NCBI GenBank assembly: GCA_004298675.1
Contig: SCRI01000062.1
Span: 1 to 5,530 of the forward strand
Source: a bacterium
GTDB taxonomy: Bacteria > Vulcanimicrobiota > Vulcanimicrobiia > Vulcanimicrobiales > SCRA01
DNA length: 5,530 nucleotides
Reading direction: 5' to 3'
Position numbers and translations under genes: made by a program. Shown one piece after another: positions 4,634 to 5,530 of the stretch (position 1 is its first letter; each line of letters starts with the position of its first letter). Under the pieces are notes generated by a model that did no database searches, was not told the origin of the DNA, and saw only the letters and a program-made list of their open reading frames with translations.

Positions 4634-5530
4634 ATGCACGTCCACCGCGCGGGACTCGGCTTCATCTTCGACGCCGCGCTGGCGCAAACGCCCGACAAAG
4701 TGGCGATCTATCAGGGCGATGTTGTGGTGACCTTTCGTCAGCTCGACGAGCGGGCCAATCGCGTGGCAAACGGCCTGCTCGCTGCCGGGATCGCCGCAGG
4801 CGATCGCGTGGCCCTGCTCTTCGACAACGACCATCGCTACATCGAGTGCTCGCTCGGCATCATGCGCAGCGGCGCCGTCGCCGTTCCGATCAATCCGCGT
4901 CTGGGCGACGATGCCGTTGCATACATCCTGGATCACAGTGATGCGAAGATGCTCTTCTGCTCGCCCAACGAAACGCTGCGCGGCATCGGCCTCGCTGCAG
5001 GCATCGAGCGCATTCGTGCGGTCGTTGGCATCCGGCTCGACGGTGGACCGCCTTCGCCGGCGAACGTCTGCGAGTTCCAGGACTGGCTGGCAGCGGCCGG
5101 TACGCATGTTCCGCCCGTGGCGATCGACGCCTTTGCCGACGCCTTTCAGCCGTATACGTCAGGCTCCACCGGACGCCCCAAGGGCTGCGTTCTCAATCAC
5201 GACGGCCAGATCTGGAACACGGGCGTCCAGGTCGACTTTCTCGGGTACACGCCGGACGATCGCTCCATCGCCGCCGCGCCGCTTTCGCACAAGAACGCGA
5301 TGACGGGCGCGGTGAAGCCGATGCTCTACGTGGGCGGCTCGGTCGTCATCTTGCCGCGCTTCGATCCAGAGGCATATATCGCGGCAATTGACCGCTTCAA
5401 GGTCACGTACACCACGGGCGTGCCGGCCATGTACAACATGATCTTCGCGCGCCCGGAGCTCTTCGAAAAGTACGACGTCTCGTCGGTGCGCATCGCTACC
5501 GTCGGCTCGTCATCGGTAGCGCCGGAGCTG
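4634..5530 (+). CDS. AMP-forming acyl-CoA synthetase/ligase, N-terminal part
   Basis: The reading frame stays open for 299 codons to the window edge. The N terminus is typical of the ANL superfamily: TPDKVAIYQGDVVVTFRQLDE, then RVALLFDNDHRYIE and GAVAVPINPRL. The phosphate-binding loop YTSGSTGRPKG (174-184) is intact, and APLSHKNAM (about 215) follows as the next core motif. GVPAMYNMI and ATVGSSSVAPEL lie just before the edge, the latter being the start of the adenine-binding region. These enzymes activate a carboxylic acid with ATP to an acyl-AMP and then pass it to CoA. The substrate (fatty, aromatic or other acid) is not decidable without the rest. GGAG (4624-4627) lies 6 bp before the ATG. 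The 13-bp gap to the reductase suggests one operon. Confidence 0.92.
   Translation, partial: MHVHRAGLGFIFDAALAQTPDKVAIYQGDVVVTFRQLDERANRVANGLLAAGIAAGDRVALLFDNDHRYIECSLGIMRSGAVAVPINPRLGDDAVAYILDHSDAKMLFCSPNETLRGIGLAAGIERIRAVVGIRLDGGPPSPANVCEFQDWLAAAGTHVPPVAIDAFADAFQPYTSGSTGRPKGCVLNHDGQIWNTGVQVDFLGYTPDDRSIAAAPLSHKNAMTGAVKPMLYVGGSVVILPRFDPEAYIAAIDRFKVTYTTGVPAMYNMIFARPELFEKYDVSSVRIATVGSSSVAPEL

Noticed and set aside
4598-5107. Leftward open frame opposite the acyl-CoA ligase
   Set aside because: The rightward strand encodes ANL-superfamily motifs across the whole stretch.
1-5530. CRISPR array, tRNA, insertion sequence or phage attachment site
   Set aside because: No regularly spaced repeats, cloverleaf or transposase sequence was found by eye. 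Short mobile-element ends next to the deletion scars cannot be excluded without a database comparison.

Overview
The window is GC-rich bacterial DNA (low sixties percent by eye) with dense, short-spaced genes, GTG as well as ATG starts, and decaying accessory genes between two intact housekeeping-type blocks. Nothing fixes the taxon. A high-GC soil or environmental bacterium (Pseudomonadota, Eremiobacterota or a similar group) would fit, but that is a guess.

Left block (1-1215): a metal-handling module. A heavy-metal P-type ATPase, probably a copper exporter, runs leftward out of the window. Divergent to it are a CopZ-like chaperone and a MerR-family regulator that overlap by ATGA. The intergenic region holds two back-to-back MerR-type promoters. 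Each has an overlong spacer (19 bp rightward, 20 bp leftward) filled by a near-perfect dyad of the same sequence type. The regulator is thus probably made from a promoter it controls itself. Its metal site is odd: Cys at the position of CueR Ser77, and Ala at the position of CueR Cys112.

Middle-left (1224 to about 2090): a gene graveyard. An FMN-dependent alpha-hydroxy-acid dehydrogenase has lost most of its interior and changes frame. A GNAT acetyltransferase of the phosphinothricin type has lost its N-terminal half and carries a stop where a Trp is expected. A short leftward reading frame may be the start of another lost gene.

Middle (2094-3527): two toxin-antitoxin units in tandem. The first looks intact: an AbrB/MazE-like antitoxin and an overlapping Doc toxin (HPFVDGNKR), with a promoter and a perfect 12-bp palindrome upstream. 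The second is a RelE/HigB-like toxin that appears broken by an internal deletion and frameshift. It is followed by an intact helix-turn-helix antitoxin, now probably an orphan.

Right block (3625-5530): a complete aldo/keto reductase with its catalytic tetrad, followed after 13 bp by an AMP-forming acyl-CoA ligase that runs off the right edge. They look like two genes of one catabolic or biosynthetic operon.

No tRNA, rRNA, CRISPR array or insertion sequence was seen. I did not find a clearly new system. The strongest leads are the paired metal promoters with an atypical sensor, the leaderless ATPase start, and the chain of deletion scars beside the toxin-antitoxin genes.
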